Part shown: one piece after another, positions 8,061-17,959 of the stretch
How the letters are laid out: every line of letters starts with the position of its first letter
Numbering within the stretch: position 1 is the first letter of the stretch
NCBI GenBank assembly: GCA_012729375.1
Contig: JAAYDE010000099.1
Location: 55,902-119,901, forward strand
DNA: 64,000 nt
Source of the DNA: Deltaproteobacteria bacterium
GTDB lineage: Bacteria > Desulfobacterota > Desulfuromonadia > Desulfuromonadales > JAAYDE01
Direction of reading: 5' to 3'
Made by a program: the position numbers and the translations under genes
The notes under the pieces: generated by a model
Seen by the model: the letters and a program-made list of their open reading frames with translations, nothing else
The model's database searches: none
What the model was told of the DNA's origin: nothing

Positions 8061-8306
8061 TCATTTCTCCTCGCCTTGGGGAACTTTTTCCGCTTCACCG
8101 GCTTCTTCCTGGGGAGCCTCCTCGCTGGGAAGTACCTCACTGGGTAACTCCTCGGTGACCTTTTCGGGGTTGCCGGCGGAACCGCCGGAGGCCATGGAAC
8201 AGCACTCTTTGATCGAACTCAAGCCCTGTTTAAAGATAAGAGTCTTCAGCATATAGGCGGTACCGGCGACAATCAACAACCAAACGAGAATTGCCAGAAA
8301 TGTCAT
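8061..8306 (-). CDS. Small membrane-anchored protein with acidic Pro/Glu tail, unknown function
   Basis: 81 residues. Residues 1-22 (TFLAILVWLLIVAGTAYML) form one membrane helix; the following stretch has FKQGLSSIKECCSMASGGSAG with two adjacent cysteines, and residues 48-81 are a repetitive acidic tail (SEEAPQEEAGEAEK-like). Translation signals are good: GGGGAGAG four bases before the ATG. A clear terminator follows the stop. I do not recognise a family. It probably sits in the inner membrane with the acidic tail in the cytoplasm or periplasm; adjacent CC could bind metal or form disulfides, but that is speculation. Confidence 0.7.
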   Translation of the reverse strand: MTFLAILVWLLIVAGTAYMLKTLIFKQGLSSIKECCSMASGGSAGNPEKVTEELPSEVLPSEEAPQEEAGEAEKVPQGEEK

Positions 8307-8407
8307 AACTCTCTCCCCTTCTTCTTGAATTTAAGGTTTAACTTAAAAGTTCTCAGCAATGTGCCGCGTCAAACGCGCTCCTATCGATATCTATGTTATT
8401 TATTAAC

Positions 8408-9664
8408 TTATACAGCATAACCTTCTGTTTTTTCATGATATTTTTTCGGACCATAAATCATTTTCGGCAACAGTCGGTGGCCTTCTTGGATATAGAGGCC
8501 GGTGGACCGGGCAGCCGATTCGCCGAACCTTTCGACGACTATCGGGGAGAAAAACTCGCCGCTGGAACTGAAAAGGGCGTAGGGAACCGCAGCGGCGGAA
8601 TGGGTCATGGAGCGGATCGGGGTCGGATGGTCCGGCAGCACCAGGAGGCGGTAATCCCCATAGCGCCCCGCGCCTGCCACCACCCGGCCGACCACGTGGC
8701 GGTCAAAATCCTCTATGGCCTTGAGTTTTTTCTCCAGGCTTCCTTCGTGGGAGGCTTCGTCGGGCGCCTCCACGTGGACGAAAACGAAATCGCGGTCTGC
8801 CAAGGCGGCCAGGGCGTAATCGGCCTTTCCGGAGAAGTTGGTATCGAGATAGCCGGTGGCGCCGGGCACGCGAATGACATCAAGGCCGGCATAGAGTCCA
8901 ATCCCGCGGATCAGATCCACGGCGGAGATAACGGCGCCGCTGATGCCGAATCGGTCTTGCAGGGTGGAAATTCGCGGCGCTTTCCCCTGTCCCCAGAGCC
9001 AGATGGAATTGGCGGGGGCCTTCCCGGCGGCGATCCGTGCTTTGTTGACGGGATGTTCGGCAAACAGAAGCATCGAGGAATTCATCAGCAAAATGAGCTG
9101 TTTGGCCCCTTTACCCTGGGGCAGGAAGGGATCGATCGGTTGCCGGCTGATGTCGTGGGGGGGGGTCAGGGAGATTTCGTCCGCCCCACCCTTCCACACC
9201 ATCAGGTGACGGTAGGAGACTCCGGGATAAAAATTGAACTTTCCCCCGCCGAATTCCTTCTGCAGGGTGGCAATCAGTTCCGCCGCTTCTTCCGTGGTGA
9301 TGTGATCGGCGGAAAAATCCCCCATCAGCAGCCCATCCCGGCCGGTTTCCAGATAGACCATATTGAGGCGGAAAGCGACATCCTCGGCGCTAAGCTCCAC
9401 TCCCATGCTGGCCGCTTCCAAGGGGGAGCGTCCGCTATAACAGACCTTCGGATCATAACCGAAAACGGAGAGGTTGGCCACATCGCTGCCGGGAGGGAAC
9501 CCCTCGGGAACGGTCTTCACCAGGCCCGTCTCGCCGCTGCGGGCGAGGAAATCCATGTTGGGCGTATCGGCATATTCCAGAGGGGTTTTTCCCCCCAGTT
9601 CGGCCAGTGGTTCATCGGCCATGCCGTCGCCCAAAAGGACGATATATTTACATTTCAGCCCCAT
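8408..9664 (-). CDS. apgM: Cofactor-independent phosphoglycerate mutase, archaeal ApgM type
   Basis: 418 residues from ATG 9664 (a TTG at 9679 is in frame upstream). Alkaline-phosphatase superfamily metal site residues are visible: IVLLGDGMADEP at the N-terminus, GSDVANLSVFGYDP with the nucleophile Ser near residue 65, FVHVEAPDEASHEGSLEKK near residue 275, and LPDHPTPIRSMTHSA near residue 335. The GRSPLEAASMG segment is typical of ApgM rather than GpmI. Interconverts 2- and 3-phosphoglycerate in glycolysis and gluconeogenesis. Lies 39 bases after xerD on the same strand, likely the end of the mutS operon. Confidence 0.93.
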   Translation of the reverse strand: MGLKCKYIVLLGDGMADEPLAELGGKTPLEYADTPNMDFLARSGETGLVKTVPEGFPPGSDVANLSVFGYDPKVCYSGRSPLEAASMGVELSAEDVAFRLNMVYLETGRDGLLMGDFSADHITTEEAAELIATLQKEFGGGKFNFYPGVSYRHLMVWKGGADEISLTPPHDISRQPIDPFLPQGKGAKQLILLMNSSMLLFAEHPVNKARIAAGKAPANSIWLWGQGKAPRISTLQDRFGISGAVISAVDLIRGIGLYAGLDVIRVPGATGYLDTNFSGKADYALAALADRDFVFVHVEAPDEASHEGSLEKKLKAIEDFDRHVVGRVVAGAGRYGDYRLLVLPDHPTPIRSMTHSAAAVPYALFSSSGEFFSPIVVERFGESAARSTGLYIQEGHRLLPKMIYGPKKYHEKTEGYAV

Positions 9665-9703
9665 CCTTGGCACTTTCAAGTAATACCCGGCATGACGATA
9701 TTT

Positions 9704-10603
9704 TCATCCGCGGGGGTGAAATTGTTCATGGATTTTTCTCAGGCGCTCGCGGGTGACGTGAGTGTAAATCTGCACTGTGGAAATGTCGGCATGCCCCAGC
9801 ATCATCTGCACCGACCGCAGATCCGCTCCGTTTTCGAGAAGATGAGTGGCGAAGGAGTGGCGCAGGGTATGGGGAGTGATGTTTTTGGGGATGCCGGCCT
9901 CCCGCGCACGGCGCTTTATAATCTTCCAGAAACCTTGTCGTGTCAAGTTCTTCCCGAAAGGATTGAGAAACAGATGGTCGCCGCTGCCGCTCTTGCAAAG
10001 GCGCACCCTGCCCCTTTGCAGATAGATTTGCAACGCCTCGACAGAGGATTCCCCCATCGGCACGAGACGCTGCTTGTTTCTTTTGCCAAAGGCGCGCAGA
10101 TAACCGCCCGCCATTTCCAGGTCCTGAAAACGGAGGCCAACCAATTCCGAAACCCGTAAGCCGGTGGCGTAGAGAAGTTCGAGCATGGCCCGGTCTCTCA
10201 AGACCAGAGGGGTTTCCTCGCCGGCGACGGCGAGCAGTCTTTCCACTTCCGGGAAGGTAAGGACATGGGGAAGGGAACGGATGGTGTTGGGTAAGCGGAC
10301 CCTGGTAGCGGGATTTTCCCGGGTGATCCCCTCTGCGGCCAGAAACTTGTGAAACATGCGCAGCGCCACCAGGGCGCGGGCACGACTGCGAGGGGACAGC
10401 CCTTCCTTGGCGAGACGTCCCAGGTAGGCGACAATGACCGTGGATGTTATTTGTTCCAGGTCGGAGATTTGCTCCTTTTCCATAAAAAGCAGAAAGCGGT
10501 TCAGGTCGCGCCCGTAGGCCTCAAGGGTATTGCGGGCCAAGCCCCGTTCCACGGCCAGGTAATTCATGAACAGATCGACACAAGCGAGCGGATCAGGTGC
10601 CAT
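9704..10603 (-). CDS. xerD: Tyrosine recombinase XerD
   Basis: 299 residues from ATG 10603, with GGAGG five bases upstream inside the end of glnD. N-terminal SAM-like core-binding domain (about 1-90) and C-terminal catalytic domain with the tyrosine recombinase residues: Arg in ATGLRVSELVGL, Lys in GKRNKQRLVPMG, HxxR in TPHTLRHSFATHLL, GHADISTVQIYTHV with the nucleophile Tyr. The C-terminal KIHEQFHPRG is typical of XerD. With XerC it resolves chromosome dimers at dif. Its location within a glnD operon and absence of any integrase context argue for the housekeeping enzyme, not a mobile element. Confidence 0.9.
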   Translation of the reverse strand: MAPDPLACVDLFMNYLAVERGLARNTLEAYGRDLNRFLLFMEKEQISDLEQITSTVIVAYLGRLAKEGLSPRSRARALVALRMFHKFLAAEGITRENPATRVRLPNTIRSLPHVLTFPEVERLLAVAGEETPLVLRDRAMLELLYATGLRVSELVGLRFQDLEMAGGYLRAFGKRNKQRLVPMGESSVEALQIYLQRGRVRLCKSGSGDHLFLNPFGKNLTRQGFWKIIKRRAREAGIPKNITPHTLRHSFATHLLENGADLRSVQMMLGHADISTVQIYTHVTRERLRKIHEQFHPRG

Positions 10604-13310
10604 CATCGCCTCCAACGGCGGCGAGAAGCCTTTGCCTGATTTCCGTCAGTTTTTCCGGACGCGTGATTTTAGCGGCAAAGATGTCCTTGACATAAAAGGT
10701 ATCCGCCACCTGATCGACCTTGGTCGATATCTTGGCAACCCCGATGGTAAGATTCATCCCGGCCAGGGTTTGGGTAATGTCGTAAAGAAGCCCGGCGCGG
10801 TCCCGGGTATAGACGTCGATCACGGTGTAGTGGGTGGAGATTTCGTTGTCGATTTCCACCCGGTCCGGGTAGCGGCGGGGAGGCTGGAGCCGGCAGTAGG
10901 CACCCGCCGTCCGGCTTTTGGCAACCAGTTCAGAGACCTGTCTTCGTCCTTCAATGACGGCGGTCAGGGTAGTTTCGATCCGCATCCATTTATCGGGATT
11001 GGTAATCGGCCGGCCGTTGCCGTCGTCGACTTGCAGGATGTCGAGAGCCACCCCATCCTTCAGTGTGTAGATTTGGGCACCGAGAATGTTGACCCGGGCG
11101 GCGGCGAGAACCCCGGTAATTTTCGAAAAAAGTCCCGGAACATCGAGGGTGGAGATGATCAGGCGGTTATGGTTGGTGCCGGCCACCGGATCCTCTTTCA
11201 TGACCAGAGACCGTTCCCCGCTGCGGAAAAGCACCCGCAGGTGGTGGCCGATCTCCACCGCGCTATGCTCGAGAAAATAGCGGGTCTCCAGTTTTTTCAG
11301 CTCTTCCTTGACGAACCGTTCGGCAAACTCGCCGGTGAGGATTTCAACTACCTGTCGTTTCCGGTGCTGTACCTTTTCCGAGCGTTTTTCCTGAGAAAAA
11401 TCCCCCTTTTCAAGAACGTGAAAGGTTTTCCGGTAAAGCTCGCTGAGCAGATAACCCTTCCACGGGGTCCAGACATCGGGACCAACGGCCTTCAAATCTG
11501 CGAAGGTGAGCAGAAAAAGCATGCGCAGGTTTTCGCTCATACCCATAAGATCGGCGAAATCGTAAATCATTTTTTCATCATTGAGGTCCCGTCGCTGGGC
11601 GATATGAGCCATGGCCAGGTGGTGGCGGACCAGAAACTCCAGTCGCTGGGAGTCCTCTTTGCCCAGGCCGAGGCGGCGGGCGATGGTGGGGACCATTTTC
11701 GCTCCTTTTTCGGCATGGCCTGCCCCCTCCCCCTTCCCCACATCGTGCAGAAGAGCGGCCAAAAGCAGCAACTCCCGTTTTTCGATTTGTCCGGCCACCT
11801 CGGTGAGCAGCGGGCATTGTCCGCCATAGTCCCCATTCCACAAGCGGCAAAGTTCTTCGACCGCGAAAAGGGAATGAATATCCACGGTATAGATATGGTA
11901 GGCATCATGTTGAACCATGCAGAAAATGCCTGCAAACTCAGGGATGAGATGATGAAGGAAATGCAGGCGATGCATTTCTCGCAGAACCCTGGTCACGCCC
12001 TTGGGAGAACGAAGGATTTCAAGAAACAGTCTGCCCACCTCCCGTAAACGGCGCACCCGGTCGTTGATTTTCCGGCCATGGTCGCGGATGATCTCCTGCA
12101 ACTGGTAGCTCAGCTCCACCTCTTGGTGCTGCATGTGACGAAAAGCCTGGAGCATCAGTAACGGATTGTCGGCGCAGTTCTCGGGGCGGGAGGTCCGCAA
12201 GACGCCTTGGAGGATATAGAAATGTTCGTCGAGATGGCGGGGGCGGCGCAGGCCGAAAAAGGTTTTCGGCGGTTCGGCGAGATCCGTGGCCCTGGCGATC
12301 AACGCGGTGGCGATTTCGACCACATGGGCGGCGTGGGTATAATAATCTTTCATGAACTGTTCGACGGCCAGGGCATGCCTCTGATCCCGGTAGCCGAGGA
12401 AGTGGGCGATTTTCTCCTGATGGGCGAACTGGATCTGATCGCTTTTGCGATGCAGCAAAAAATGGAGTTCGTTGCGGATGCGCCACAGATAGTCAAATGC
12501 GTCATCGATGTCGGCCATTTCCTTTTCCGCGATGATCCCCTTGCGGATCAGTTCGTTGGGGCGGCCAATCTTGTATTTGACCTTGGCCACCCAGAGGGCC
12601 GTATGCAGCTCCCGCAAGCCCCCTTTTCCCTCTTTGATGTTCGGTTCCAGAAGATAGACGGAGGAGCCGTATTTACGTTGTCTCGCCTCGCTCTCGGTCA
12701 GTTTGTCGCGGATGAACGCATCGCCGTCGCAACGGCGCGCGAAATCCACAACACTTTTTTCATATTGGTGGAAAAAATGGGGGTCGCCGGCGAGAAAACG
12801 GGAGTCGAGAAGGGAGGTGCGGATGGTCAGGTCCTTGCGACTGAGTTCCAGGCAATCATCACAGGTGCGGACACAAGAGGCGACATCGACGCCCATGTCC
12901 CAGAGCAGGTAAAGCATCCGCTCGGCGATCACGGTCGCCGTTTCCCGGCTCTGGGAACCATGACAAAACATCAGGTCGACATCGGAACGGGGATTCAGCT
13001 CACCGCGGCCATATCCGCCGATGGCGATGAGGGCGAATCCGTTCCCTTTTGCTGATGGGATGCCAGGAACCGCCGTCACCTCAGCAAGCAGGGCCCGCAA
13101 CAGGGCATCGGAGGTTGCCGTCAAGGCGCCAACGATTTCGCGTCCCGAGGCACCGGCCCGATGCCATTCTTGGATTCGTTGCCGACAGAGTTGCAGGCGT
13201 CGGCTATACAAATCAACCAGCCGCGGCCGCCGGGCTTCAAAAACGGCTGTTCCCTCAAAGATGGAAAAATCGGCAGGAAAAACATCGCCGAGGAACTCGC
13301 CGACATTCAT
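10593..13310 (-). CDS. glnD: [Protein-PII] uridylyltransferase/uridylyl-removing enzyme
   Basis: 905 residues, full length. Domains in order: nucleotidyltransferase with GGYGRGELNPRSDVDLMF near residue 95; helical region; HD domain with LAALLHDVGKGEGAGHAEKG near residue 505; and two C-terminal ACT domains (about 700-780 and 815-895) that sense glutamine. It uridylylates PII under nitrogen limitation and reverses this with glutamine. Its start overlaps the amiC stop by 4 bases and its end overlaps xerD, so it belongs to the mutS-amiC-glnD-xerD operon. Confidence 0.96.
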   Translation of the reverse strand: MNVGEFLGDVFPADFSIFEGTAVFEARRPRLVDLYSRRLQLCRQRIQEWHRAGASGREIVGALTATSDALLRALLAEVTAVPGIPSAKGNGFALIAIGGYGRGELNPRSDVDLMFCHGSQSRETATVIAERMLYLLWDMGVDVASCVRTCDDCLELSRKDLTIRTSLLDSRFLAGDPHFFHQYEKSVVDFARRCDGDAFIRDKLTESEARQRKYGSSVYLLEPNIKEGKGGLRELHTALWVAKVKYKIGRPNELIRKGIIAEKEMADIDDAFDYLWRIRNELHFLLHRKSDQIQFAHQEKIAHFLGYRDQRHALAVEQFMKDYYTHAAHVVEIATALIARATDLAEPPKTFFGLRRPRHLDEHFYILQGVLRTSRPENCADNPLLMLQAFRHMQHQEVELSYQLQEIIRDHGRKINDRVRRLREVGRLFLEILRSPKGVTRVLREMHRLHFLHHLIPEFAGIFCMVQHDAYHIYTVDIHSLFAVEELCRLWNGDYGGQCPLLTEVAGQIEKRELLLLAALLHDVGKGEGAGHAEKGAKMVPTIARRLGLGKEDSQRLEFLVRHHLAMAHIAQRRDLNDEKMIYDFADLMGMSENLRMLFLLTFADLKAVGPDVWTPWKGYLLSELYRKTFHVLEKGDFSQEKRSEKVQHRKRQVVEILTGEFAERFVKEELKKLETRYFLEHSAVEIGHHLRVLFRSGERSLVMKEDPVAGTNHNRLIISTLDVPGLFSKITGVLAAARVNILGAQIYTLKDGVALDILQVDDGNGRPITNPDKWMRIETTLTAVIEGRRQVSELVAKSRTAGAYCRLQPPRRYPDRVEIDNEISTHYTVIDVYTRDRAGLLYDITQTLAGMNLTIGVAKISTKVDQVADTFYVKDIFAAKITRPEKLTEIRQRLLAAVGGDDGT

Positions 13311-15121
13311 CGTTTGGCCATCCGGCTAAGGGTGTTGTCGAAGTTTTTGACACCGGAGACGATCCCCTCCACTATGCCTTTCTGATATTTATCCGATTGC
13401 AGCCTCGCCTCATCCTGAGGGTTGCTGATGAAGGCGATCTCGACGAGTATGGAAGGCATGTTGGCTCCGAGAAGCACGTGAAACGGCCCCTGGCGAACAC
13501 CGTTGTCCTGAATGGTTCGGTAACGTTGCTGCAGCGATAAGATGATCCCTTTCTGAACCTTGTCGGCCAGCAGGCTCGATTCATTGATTTTGGCATGGGC
13601 CATGAGATCGAAAAGAATCAGTTCCAGGTCGCCTACCTCAGCCAGGGTGGTGCCGTTTTCCCGGGCGGCGACGGACGCGGCGGATTCGTTCTTGGAAAAG
13701 TTCAAATAATAGGTCTCCACGCCGTGCAGGCTCCGTTTGAGGCTGGCGTTGGCATGAATGGAAATAAAGAGGTCGGCATCCAGACGGTTGGCTAATGCCG
13801 TCCTTTCCTTGAGGGGGATGAAAACATCCTTATCGCGGGTCAGAATGACCTCGCACTTGAGATCCTTTTTAAGGCGCTCGGCCAGCAGCTTGGCCACCGT
13901 GAGAACCACATCCTTTTCCTGGACGCCGCCTGGCCCGATGGCTCCAGGATCCTTGCCGCCATGGCCGGCATCGACAACAATGCGGCGCAGGCCGTTCTTT
14001 GCCGCCAGACCGGGCAGGGGAACGACGGGACAAGGCTGAACGCCTTTTTTCTCGATGAGGGAGGATACCTCGTCCTTTTTCGGGGCAGAGGCTTGCACGG
14101 TCGTTTTGCCGGCGCCGGTTGGCAGGGTCTTTTTCGATACCGCGGCTTTTCCCTCTTTTCCCGGCGGTTGATCGGGAAGATTGGCGGCGGCTTTGTCCCA
14201 AAATTGGTTGGTGCCGGCCACCTCGATGACCACCCGGAACGGATGGTCGAGAGCATAGACACGATAATCCCGATAGGTTTTGAGGTCGAGAACAACCCGC
14301 GTTTTGTCCTTTTCGGGGCAGCCGATGCGGAAACGCTGCACGAAGGCATCATCGATGTCTTTTGCAGCCGGCAGGCGGGGAGAAGAAACGGCCCCTTTCA
14401 TGTCCACGTAAAGGCGCGGGGCACCACCCCTGGCAACAGGAGGCAGAGCGTTGTGGGAAAACTTGACGGGCCCACTGACATCAAGTACCAGCCGGGAAAA
14501 ATCGCCGTGGCTGAAATGGCGGATGGCATCGATGCGCACCGGACCGGAGACCTCCCCCTGGGCCAGGTCCGTCGCCGTGGCGGCCGGGGCGGGCTCCCCG
14601 ACGGACGGCGGCGGCACAGAGGAAACCCCCAGCCCCTCCAGACGTTTGCGCGCCAGGTGTATCTGATCCCCCTGGCCATGGCTGCGGGCCACCTTCAGGT
14701 AGCGGTCGATGGCCCCCTTCTTGTCGTCGAGGACCTCCTCGTGAATTTCCGCCGCCATCACCAGGGCGTCATCAGCCAAATTGTGACAGGAATAGGACTC
14801 CTCCAGGCGGTCGAAATATTGGCCGGCCCGTCGGGCATCCTCGGTATACTTGGAATAGCGATAAAGCCCCTGGCTGGCCCTGCCAGCCATGAAAAGCGCC
14901 GGCGGCGCCTTTTCATGATCGGGGAACTCCTGGGAAAACTTCTCAAAAAGGGAAATAATCCGCTCCCAATTGTCCCGCCGGGCCCTTTCCTGTGGGGATC
15001 TCAACAAACGGGCGTAATCGTTTTGAAGGAACTGGAAGCGACGGTTGAGATCATCTCCCCAGGCAAGGGAAACCGCCAGGCACCAGCAGAAAATAACAAA
15101 GGCGAAGCGGTGAAAAGTCAT
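13307..15121 (-). CDS. amiC: N-acetylmuramoyl-L-alanine amidase with TPR-like and AMIN domains
   Basis: About 604 residues from ATG 15121 (GTG at 15127 overlaps mutS as GTGA and may be the true start). An N-terminal signal peptide (FHRFAFVIFCWCLAVSLAWG) is followed by an alpha-helical TPR-like region (about 30-170), an AMIN domain (about 205-320, with HFSHGDFSRLVLDVSGPVKF) and, after a Lys/Pro-rich linker, an Amidase_3 domain from about residue 385. Zinc ligands appear in VVDAGHGGKDPGA, the following Glu in GVQEKDV, and ISIHANA; the catalytic Glu is in ILVEIAFISNP. Periplasmic; cleaves peptide side chains from peptidoglycan at division. Confidence 0.93.
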   Translation of the reverse strand: MTFHRFAFVIFCWCLAVSLAWGDDLNRRFQFLQNDYARLLRSPQERARRDNWERIISLFEKFSQEFPDHEKAPPALFMAGRASQGLYRYSKYTEDARRAGQYFDRLEESYSCHNLADDALVMAAEIHEEVLDDKKGAIDRYLKVARSHGQGDQIHLARKRLEGLGVSSVPPPSVGEPAPAATATDLAQGEVSGPVRIDAIRHFSHGDFSRLVLDVSGPVKFSHNALPPVARGGAPRLYVDMKGAVSSPRLPAAKDIDDAFVQRFRIGCPEKDKTRVVLDLKTYRDYRVYALDHPFRVVIEVAGTNQFWDKAAANLPDQPPGKEGKAAVSKKTLPTGAGKTTVQASAPKKDEVSSLIEKKGVQPCPVVPLPGLAAKNGLRRIVVDAGHGGKDPGAIGPGGVQEKDVVLTVAKLLAERLKKDLKCEVILTRDKDVFIPLKERTALANRLDADLFISIHANASLKRSLHGVETYYLNFSKNESAASVAARENGTTLAEVGDLELILFDLMAHAKINESSLLADKVQKGIILSLQQRYRTIQDNGVRQGPFHVLLGANMPSILVEIAFISNPQDEARLQSDKYQKGIVEGIVSGVKNFDNTLSRMAKR

Positions 15122-15123
15122 GG

Positions 15124-17745
15124 TCACGCCATCCTTTTTAATTGATCGAGAAAATTCAGCGCTTCCAGCGGTGTCATGGTCGCAATGTCGGCCTGTTCTA
15201 CCAATTCCCGCAGCCGATCTGACGGCGCAGAGAAAAGACTCAATTGGGCGTTGTCCCTGTGGCGGCGAGGCGTTTTGCGGCTGGCGGCGATTTTCGGCTC
15301 CCCTTGCGGGGACAGGGCCGTCATTTCGAGATTGGCCAGTATCTCCCGGGCGCGGGTGACCACTTCGCCGGGAAGTCCGGCCAACCGTCCCACCTGGATG
15401 CCGTAAGAATGGCTGGCGCTGCCGGGGACGATTTTGCGCAGGAAGATGATCTGGTCATTCCATTCCTTGACGGCGATGTTGAAATTTTTCACTCGTGGCC
15501 GGGTCAGAGCCAGTTCGGCCAGTTCGTGATAATGGGTGGCAAAAAGGGTTTTGGCCCCCTTGCCTGGAGCGTCATGCAAGTATTCCACCACTGACCAGGC
15601 GATGCTGATGCCGTCGAAGGTCGACGTGCCCCGGCCGATTTCATCCAGCAAAACCAGGCTCCTGTCGGTGGCGTGGTGGAGAATGTGGGCGGTTTCGATC
15701 ATTTCCACCATGAAGGTGGATTGCCCCCGGGCCAGGTTATCACTGGCGCCGACTCTGGTAAAGATCCTGTCCACGACGCCGATGCAGGCCTCGGCGGCGG
15801 GAACGAAGGATCCGATCTGGGCCAGCAGGACGATCAACGCCACCTGGCGCATAAAAGTGGATTTTCCAGCCATGTTGGGTCCGGTCAGGATCAGAATCTG
15901 CTCTTGGCTGCGGTTCATCGACAGGTCGTTGGGAACGAAGCTCTCGCCGAGATTCATGGTTTCGACCACCGGATGACGGCCGTCCCGAATGAGCAGGGCG
16001 TCCCCGTCATTCACCGCCGGGCAAAAATAATCCTTTTCCTGGGCGACTTCAGCCAGCGCCGCCAGAACATCAACCGTGGCCAAGGCATCGGCGGTTTTCT
16101 GAATACGCCCTCCTTCGGCGGCGGCCCGCTCCCGAAGCCGCTGAAAGAGTTCGTATTCCAGCTGCACGATCCGCTCGTCGGCGCGCAGCACTTTTTCCTC
16201 GTATTCCTTGAGGGCGGGGGTGATGAACCGTTCCGCATTGGCCAGGGTCTGCTTGCGGAAAAAATCATCGGGAACCAGATGCAGGTGAGCTTTGGTCACT
16301 TCCAGATAATAGCCGAAAACCCGGTTGTAGCGGATTTTGAGGGAAGGGATGCCGGTCCTGTCCCGCTCCTTGCGCTCCAGTTGGCTGATCCATCCCTTGC
16401 CGTCGCGGCTGATGCCGCGCAATTCGTCCAGCTCGGCGTCGTGGCCGGCGCGTATGATCCCTCCCTCCCGCAGCGTTAAGGGGGGCTGGTCGACGAGGGT
16501 TTCTCCGATTCGTTGCCGAAGGTCCTCAAGGGGGTCAAGCTCTCCGCACAGGGAAATGAGCAGCGGAGATGAAACCGCTTCCAGAAACTTGGCCACCGCA
16601 GCCGTTCTCTCCAGGGATTCCCCGAGGGCCGCCAGATCCCGGGCATTGGCGCTGCCCAGGGAGATGCGCCCATTGATCCTTTCCAGATCGGTAATCTCGC
16701 CCAGCAGGCGGCGCAGTTCGTCCCGCAGGGCGGGGTTTTCCACCAACTCGGCGACCGCTGCCTGGCGGTGCCGGATATGGCCGACATCCACAAGGGGATA
16801 GTTGAGCCAGCGGGTGAGTTTCCTTGCTCCCATGGCGGTCCTGGTCCGATCCAGAACCGCCAGCAGGGAACCGCGCCGTTTCCCCTCTTGCAAAGTAGAG
16901 ACCAATTCCAGATTGCGCCGGGTCACCTCGTCAAGAACCATGAACTCGTTGCTTTGGATCACCCGTGGCGGCTTGATATGCTGGGCGCCTCCCTTCTGGG
17001 TTTCCAACACATAGCGCAGTACGCTGCCGGCGGCCCGCGTCGCCGCCGCCAGTTCGCCGCAGCCAAAGGATTCCAGGGTGGCGCACTGGAAAAACTCCTC
17101 CAGGGTGGCCGCCGCGGCATCCGTTTCAAAATGCCGGCCGGCAAGGCGGCTGACCGTGACCCCCGGCAACCAGGAGGCGGCCTGTCTGGCCAGGGCATCG
17201 CCCTCTTCCCCTTCCGGCACGAGGATTTCACCCGGCGAAACGGCAACCATCTCGCTGCGCAATCGATCCTCCTCCCCGGGTTCAGCCACCAGGAATTCCC
17301 CCGTGGTCAGATCCAGCCAGGCCATTCCGAAAAGACCGTCCCCGGCAGCCACAAGCCCGAGCAAGAAATTGTTTTCTTTGGGGTCGAGGGCCTCTCCGTC
17401 GCTGTTAAGCCCAGGGGTGACAATGCGCACCACCTCGCGTTTCACCAGCCCCTTGGCTTCTTTGGGATCCTCCACCTGATCGCAGACCGCCACCTTGTAG
17501 CCCTTCTCCACCATCCTGTTGATATAGGTTCTGCTGGCATGGACGGGAACCCCGCACATGGGAATCCCGTCCCGGTCGCCGCGATTGCGGGAGGTCAGGG
17601 CGATATCGAGTTCCCTGGAAGCGACCAACGCATCTTCCAGGAACATCTCGAAAAAATCCCCCATACGGAAAAAAAGGATGGTATCGGGATATTGCGCCTT
17701 AACCTCCAGGTACTGGCGCATCATCGGGGTGGCGGTGGCGGACAT
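15124..17745 (-). CDS. mutS: DNA mismatch repair protein MutS
   Basis: 873 residues, full length. N-terminal mismatch-binding domain with the Phe-x-Glu motif in LFFRMGDFFEMF, then connector, lever/clamp domains and the ABC-type ATPase with Walker A GPNMAGKSTFMRQ near residue 620, signature ARGQSTFMVEM, and Walker B VLLDEIGRGTSTFDG. Works with MutL, which is encoded separately at 36848-38644. First gene of the operon mutS-amiC-glnD-xerD-apgM. Confidence 0.97.
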   Translation of the reverse strand: MSATATPMMRQYLEVKAQYPDTILFFRMGDFFEMFLEDALVASRELDIALTSRNRGDRDGIPMCGVPVHASRTYINRMVEKGYKVAVCDQVEDPKEAKGLVKREVVRIVTPGLNSDGEALDPKENNFLLGLVAAGDGLFGMAWLDLTTGEFLVAEPGEEDRLRSEMVAVSPGEILVPEGEEGDALARQAASWLPGVTVSRLAGRHFETDAAAATLEEFFQCATLESFGCGELAAATRAAGSVLRYVLETQKGGAQHIKPPRVIQSNEFMVLDEVTRRNLELVSTLQEGKRRGSLLAVLDRTRTAMGARKLTRWLNYPLVDVGHIRHRQAAVAELVENPALRDELRRLLGEITDLERINGRISLGSANARDLAALGESLERTAAVAKFLEAVSSPLLISLCGELDPLEDLRQRIGETLVDQPPLTLREGGIIRAGHDAELDELRGISRDGKGWISQLERKERDRTGIPSLKIRYNRVFGYYLEVTKAHLHLVPDDFFRKQTLANAERFITPALKEYEEKVLRADERIVQLEYELFQRLRERAAAEGGRIQKTADALATVDVLAALAEVAQEKDYFCPAVNDGDALLIRDGRHPVVETMNLGESFVPNDLSMNRSQEQILILTGPNMAGKSTFMRQVALIVLLAQIGSFVPAAEACIGVVDRIFTRVGASDNLARGQSTFMVEMIETAHILHHATDRSLVLLDEIGRGTSTFDGISIAWSVVEYLHDAPGKGAKTLFATHYHELAELALTRPRVKNFNIAVKEWNDQIIFLRKIVPGSASHSYGIQVGRLAGLPGEVVTRAREILANLEMTALSPQGEPKIAASRKTPRRHRDNAQLSLFSAPSDRLRELVEQADIATMTPLEALNFLDQLKRMA

Positions 17746-17959
17746 AGAATAGCCTTCTTTTAATCCCCTCGAGTGGTTTCTAAAAGCCTAAAAAAAGGAA
17801 GGTTGCGGAGGCCTGCGGCGCTGGACCGAATCAGGATTATGTTAACAGAGGAGGCTTGGCAAGTAAAGGCAAGGAAAGGAATTTTCCTTGCGAAAATGGA
17901 GGGTTGGGTGAAATTCCGGAAGGTGCCTTGAGGGGACCCTCGGCGCTCCGGAAGCGCCA

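Noticed and set aside
8367..8379. CGCGTCAAACGCG palindrome after apgM
   Set aside because: Arms of only five bases and no U tract; expected by chance in GC-rich DNA.
8393..10159. 588-codon plus-strand frame opposite apgM and xerD
   Set aside because: Crosses two well identified minus-strand genes and shows no protein-like features.
9704..10603. XerD as a phage or island integrase
   Set aside because: Full XerD motifs, sits inside a housekeeping operon and no attachment-site repeats or cargo genes were seen.
17942..17958. GGCGCT/AGCGCC hairpin after corA as terminator
   Set aside because: Six-base stem with no U tract on the minus strand.
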